This document shows positions 61,004 to 64,000 of a stretch of DNA of 64,000 nt, piece by piece. The translations under genes were made by a program, and so were the position numbers. The stretch is from Paraburkholderia rhynchosiae. GTDB lineage: Bacteria > Pseudomonadota > Gammaproteobacteria > Burkholderiales > Burkholderiaceae. Below the pieces are notes generated by a model that saw only the letters and a list, made by a program, of their open reading frames with translations, searched no databases and was not told the origin of the DNA. The number at the start of each line of letters is the position of its first letter. The stretch's first letter is position 1. The stretch covers positions 62,001 through 126,000 of the forward strand of contig NZ_PNXY01000008.1 in the NCBI RefSeq assembly GCF_002879865.1, in the 5' to 3' direction.

Positions 61004-61645
61004 TTACCCTTCCGCCAGAATCTGCTGGATGACCTGCTCGAAGGTCTCGACAGGTTGCCCGCCGCTCACCAGATAGCGGCGATTGAAGATGATCGCCGGC
61101 ACCGACTGGATGCCATGCGACTGGAATTCGCGTTCTTCCGCACGGACCTCGTCGGCATAGTCGCCGTTTTGCAGCACGTTGCGCGCAGCGTGAGCGTCCA
61201 GCCCCACGGACTGAGCCGCTTCGGCGAGAACGTCGTGATTGCTCGGGTCTTTGCCGTCGGAATGATAGGCCCGCAGCAATGCAAGTTTGAGCGGCAACTG
61301 CTTGCCTTCGAGACCGGCCCAGTGCAATAGGCGGTGCGCATCGAAGGTGTTATAGACATGCGCACGCGGGCCGAAATCGAAGCCGACGCTTGCGCCGCGC
61401 TCGCGGATCATGGCTTGCGTTTCGGCGATCTGCTCGGGCGTGCGCCCGTACTTCTTGCCCAGATACTCGACAATCGCCTCGCCCTGCGGACCCATTTGCG
61501 GGTTCAGCTCGAACGGATGCACGACGATCTGAGCGTCGACCGCGTCTCCCAGGCGCGACAACGCAAGTTGCAGCGAGGACAGGCCAATTGCACACCAGGG
61601 GCATGCAATATCGGAGACGAAGTCAATGGTAAGCGGTTGGGTCAT
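61004..61645 (-). CDS. DsbA-family oxidoreductase (FrnE-like)
   Basis: A 213-residue cytosolic thioredoxin-fold protein without signal peptide. IDFVSDIACPWCAIGL has the CPWC pair, and FELNPQMGPQGE and HGIQSVPAIIFNRRYLVSGGQP (cis-proline region) follow. This is the FrnE/2-hydroxychromene-isomerase-like branch of DsbA, involved in oxidative stress or polyketide chemistry elsewhere. The start at 61645 matches the first strand; an upstream frame is non-coding in character. Confidence 0.9.
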   Translation of the reverse strand: MTQPLTIDFVSDIACPWCAIGLSSLQLALSRLGDAVDAQIVVHPFELNPQMGPQGEAIVEYLGKKYGRTPEQIAETQAMIRERGASVGFDFGPRAHVYNTFDAHRLLHWAGLEGKQLPLKLALLRAYHSDGKDPSNHDVLAEAAQSVGLDAHAARNVLQNGDYADEVRAEEREFQSHGIQSVPAIIFNRRYLVSGGQPVETFEQVIQQILAEG

Positions 61646-62027
61646 GGCTTTTCCGGGGGACTGTGGAGACAGATGTATTGTTACAGACGACGCCGTATCT
61701 CGCTTCGCATCCCGGCTTGTATCTGTCCTTGTATGTCGCCTCGCATCCCGGCAACGGCAAGCGCGAAACGCCGCGAGTGCGTCACACATCACGGTTCTTG
61801 CTGATCAGCAGACCGATGCCACTGACGATTCCCGGTCTGCCAATGCGCATAAAACGCCAGGCTGCGGAACCACAAACATTCCCGGCTCGCGGATTCACAT
61901 CGGCTGTGCGAGCAAAAACCGAGCCCGCATGACGACGACGCGACACCTCATCTTTACTGTCTGAAAGAACGGGGAACGCGGTTTGCAACACCGTCTGCAT
62001 CACAAACTCTTTTGTGAGGAGCAGTCC
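61646..62027. promoter_or_regulatory. Divergent intergenic region, DsbA-like / TPP enzyme
   Basis: About 380 bases without a gene. The word CGCATCCCGGC occurs twice (near 61707 and 61743). A perfect palindrome (see the entry at 62000) lies at the right end. Promoters for both genes must be here but are not clear. Confidence 0.4.
62000..62017 (+). promoter_or_regulatory. Perfect palindrome touching the ribosome site of the TPP enzyme gene
   Basis: TCACAAA (62000-62006), CTCT, TTTGTGA (62011-62017). The right arm runs into the GAGGAG ribosome site (62016-62021). It may be an operator, or an RNA hairpin that partly hides the ribosome site. Confidence 0.5.
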
Positions 62028-63863
62028 ATGTCCACCACTGTCGGCGACTTCATCATCGGACGACTTCAGGCCTGGGGCGTGCGCAGGATTTACGGCTATC
62101 CCGGCGACGGCATCAACGGCGTATTCGGCGCGCTGAACCGCGCTCAAACCGAAGCGAAGAAACATCGCAAGGCAACCGGTCAACCGGAGCCGATCGAATT
62201 CATTCAGGTCCGCCACGAAGAAATGGCGGCCTTCATGGCGTCCGCCCATGCAAAATTCACCGGCGAACTCGGGGTCTGTATCGCGACGTCGGGACCCGGT
62301 GCATCGCATCTCGTCACCGGCCTCTACGACGCCCGGCTCGATCACATGCCCGTGCTCGCGATCACCGGCCAGCAGGCGCGCGCGGCACTCGGCGGACACT
62401 ACCAGCAGGAAGTCGATCTCGTCTCGCTGTTCAAGGACGTCGCCGGCGCGTTCGTCGGACAGGCGTCGGTGCCCGCGCAGGTGCGTCATCTCGTCGATCG
62501 TGCAATACGTACCGCACTTTCCGAGCGCAAGGTGACCGCGCTCGTTCTGCCAAACGATCTACAGGACCGGCCCTACGAGCCGCCGGCACGCAAGCATGGC
62601 ACGTTGCATTCGGGTGTCGGCTATCGCGCGCCGCGCCTCGTTCCTCATGCGGAAGATCTTCAGCAGGCCGCCGACGTGCTCAATGCCGGCAGGAAAGTCG
62701 CGATCCTGGTCGGCGCCGGTGCGCTGCACGCGACCGATGAAGTGATCGCCGTCGCCGAAAAACTGGGCGCGGGCGTCGCGAAGGCGCTGCTCGGCAAGGC
62801 CGCGCTGCCTGACGACCTGCCATGGGTCACGGGCTCGATCGGCCTGCTCGGCACCAAGCCGAGCTACGACCTGATGACCGAATGCGATACGTTGCTGATG
62901 ATCGGCTCCGGCTTTCCGTATTCCGAGTTTCTGCCGAAGGAAGGCGCGGCGCGCGGCGTGCAGATCGATCTGAAGGCCGACATGCTGAGCCTGCGCTATC
63001 CGATGGAGGTCAACCTCGTCGGCGATAGCGTGGAAACGCTGCGCGCGCTGCTGCCATTGCTCGAGCAGAAGCAGGACCGCGCATGGCGCAAGACCATTGA
63101 AGGCTGGACCGCCGACTGGTGGAAGACGCTCGACGAGCGCGCGCATGAACCCGGCAAGGACGCGGTCAATCCGCAACGCACGGTGTGGGAACTGTCGCCA
63201 CGCATTCCGTCGAACGCAATCGTGACCAGCGATTCGGGCTCGTGCGCGAACTGGTATGCACGCGATCTGAAAGTGCAGCGCGGCATGATGTGTTCGCTGT
63301 CGGGCGGGCTGGCGTCGATGGGCGCGGCCGTGCCGTATGCCATCGCGGCCAAGTTCGCCTATCCCGAGCGGCCCGTGATCGCGCTGGTCGGCGACGGCGC
63401 GATGCAGATGAACAACATGGCGGAACTCATCACCGTCTCGAAGTACTGGAAACGCTGGGCCGATCCGCGCTGGATCTGCATGGTGCTGAACAATCAGGAC
63501 CTGAACCAGGTCACGTGGGAACAGCGCGTGATGGAAGGCGACCCAAAGTTCGAGGCGTCGCAGGACATTCCGTCCGTGCCGTATCACCGGTTCGCGGAAC
63601 TGATCGGCCTGAAAGGCATTTACGTCGACGACGCCGAACAGATGGGCGCAGCGTGGGACGCAGCGCTTTCCGCCGATTGCCCGGTCGTGATCGAAGTGAA
63701 GGCGGACCCGAACATTGCACCGCTGCCGCCGCATATCACGCTGGCGCAGGCTAAGGCATTTGCGTCGACGTTGATGAAAGGCGATCCGGATGAGGGCAAC
63801 GTGATCGTGCAGACCGCAAAGCAGGTGCTCGGCGCGGTGCTTCCGGGCCATCACGACAAGTAA
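62028..63863 (+). CDS. Thiamine-pyrophosphate-dependent enzyme, pyruvate oxidase/dehydrogenase-like
   Basis: A 611-residue TPP enzyme with the three-domain layout. The N-terminal PYR domain has YGYPGDGINGVFG, RHEEMAAFMASAHAKFTGELGVCIATSGPGASHL and the catalytic Glu in HEE. The central domain is at about 205-335. The C-terminal PP domain has the GDGAMQMNNMAELITVSKYWKRW...NN motif that binds Mg-TPP. It resembles PoxB (pyruvate to acetate with quinone) and related 'TPP-requiring' enzymes; the membrane-binding tail of E. coli PoxB is not evident. The start at 62028 has a GAGGAG site. Confidence 0.85.
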   Translation: MSTTVGDFIIGRLQAWGVRRIYGYPGDGINGVFGALNRAQTEAKKHRKATGQPEPIEFIQVRHEEMAAFMASAHAKFTGELGVCIATSGPGASHLVTGLYDARLDHMPVLAITGQQARAALGGHYQQEVDLVSLFKDVAGAFVGQASVPAQVRHLVDRAIRTALSERKVTALVLPNDLQDRPYEPPARKHGTLHSGVGYRAPRLVPHAEDLQQAADVLNAGRKVAILVGAGALHATDEVIAVAEKLGAGVAKALLGKAALPDDLPWVTGSIGLLGTKPSYDLMTECDTLLMIGSGFPYSEFLPKEGAARGVQIDLKADMLSLRYPMEVNLVGDSVETLRALLPLLEQKQDRAWRKTIEGWTADWWKTLDERAHEPGKDAVNPQRTVWELSPRIPSNAIVTSDSGSCANWYARDLKVQRGMMCSLSGGLASMGAAVPYAIAAKFAYPERPVIALVGDGAMQMNNMAELITVSKYWKRWADPRWICMVLNNQDLNQVTWEQRVMEGDPKFEASQDIPSVPYHRFAELIGLKGIYVDDAEQMGAAWDAALSADCPVVIEVKADPNIAPLPPHITLAQAKAFASTLMKGDPDEGNVIVQTAKQVLGAVLPGHHDK

Positions 63864-63954
63864 GGTGTGCGGCGAACTGTGACCCGTGCTATCGGGGCAT
63901 GGCGGTTGCTGCTCGAAAAGAATCGTCAACTGCTATACGAAGGAGGGCCGCATC

Positions 63955-64000
63955 ATGAAGCTCTACTACTCGCCGGGCGCGTGCAGTCTCGCCGATCACA
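63955..64000 (+). CDS. Glutathione S-transferase, N-terminal start (cut by window edge)
   Basis: Fifteen codons are visible, reading MKLYYSPGACSLADH, the usual beginning of beta-class bacterial glutathione S-transferases; the cysteine at position 10 is the beta-class active-site position. An excellent ribosome site (GAAGGAGGG) precedes the ATG. The rest lies to the right of the window. Confidence 0.8.
   Translation, partial: MKLYYSPGACSLADH

Noticed and set aside
62559..63929. 456-codon open frame on the minus strand
   Set aside because: It is antisense to the TPP enzyme, whose motifs are complete; the composition is that of a shadow frame.
1..64000. tRNA, rRNA and intact insertion sequences
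   Set aside because: I looked for tRNA T-loop motifs, rRNA-like stretches, transposase motifs and flanking inverted repeats and found none; an RNA-gene scan would be needed to exclude small RNAs.

Overview
The window looks like a chromosome or megaplasmid segment of a Burkholderiaceae bacterium, most likely Paraburkholderia or a close relative. This rests on high GC content, general-porin type, tetrahydromethanopterin and PQQ genes in one island, a liuABCD operon of the beta-proteobacterial layout, and several Burkholderiales-typical small families. I found no rRNA, tRNA, CRISPR array, phage or intact insertion sequence. All family assignments come from reading motifs, not from database searches.

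Left part (1-12.2 kb): the right edge of a C1 and PQQ island. The last formylmethanofuran dehydrogenase-type subunit gene (fhcC) is followed by a cytochrome b561, an alpha/beta hydrolase and pqqB-C-D-E. The b561/hydrolase/pqqB and pqqC/pqqD junctions overlap by 3-4 bases. No pqqA was seen. The same strand continues with a LuxR-type response regulator, whose 3' end overlaps a convergent histidine kinase. Then come a TonB-dependent receptor, a convergent secreted beta-propeller with a repeat-coded charged insert, and a lone ExbB/TolQ/MotA-type channel protein. Next are two translationally coupled HAD phosphatases (CbbY-like and Gph/CbbZ-like), a DUF1488 protein and an orphan PhnD-like protein.

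Middle (15-37 kb): a leucine/isovalerate operon (liuA-B-C-D, minus strand) with a divergent TetR regulator and a palindromic operator candidate. It is followed by DUF72, aroG (DAHP synthase, TTG start), HU, an EAL/GGDEF signalling protein, thiol redox proteins (DUF899, AhpD-like), LysR, a cupin, an alcohol dehydrogenase, a SulP permease, a porin and dctA.

Aromatic ring-cleavage region (37.5-51.2 kb): a 2-pyrone-4,6-dicarboxylate hydrolase-like gene with a divergent LysR gene, then after unrelated genes (DUF2891, PRC-barrel, DNA polymerase II, a phosphoesterase lipoprotein) ligB-ligA. A coupled pair of regulators follows (GntR plus a LysR with two DNA-binding domains), then galD. Together they would carry gallate or protocatechuate through 4-oxalomesaconate. 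The uptake gene next to ligBA is broken: the start of an AAHS-type transporter is joined to the end of a porin gene.

Right part (51.4-64 kb): small hypothetical genes, a probably leaderless ArsR gene with an AHSA1 partner, DUF1801, and a decayed patch holding methyltransferase and TPR remnants. A likely metal-uptake set follows (DUF2946, TonB receptor, PepSY reductase with a His/Met-rich loop), then DUF2322, a large secreted beta-propeller, a DsbA/FrnE-like oxidoreductase, a thiamine-pyrophosphate pyruvate-oxidase-like enzyme and the start of a glutathione S-transferase gene cut by the window edge.
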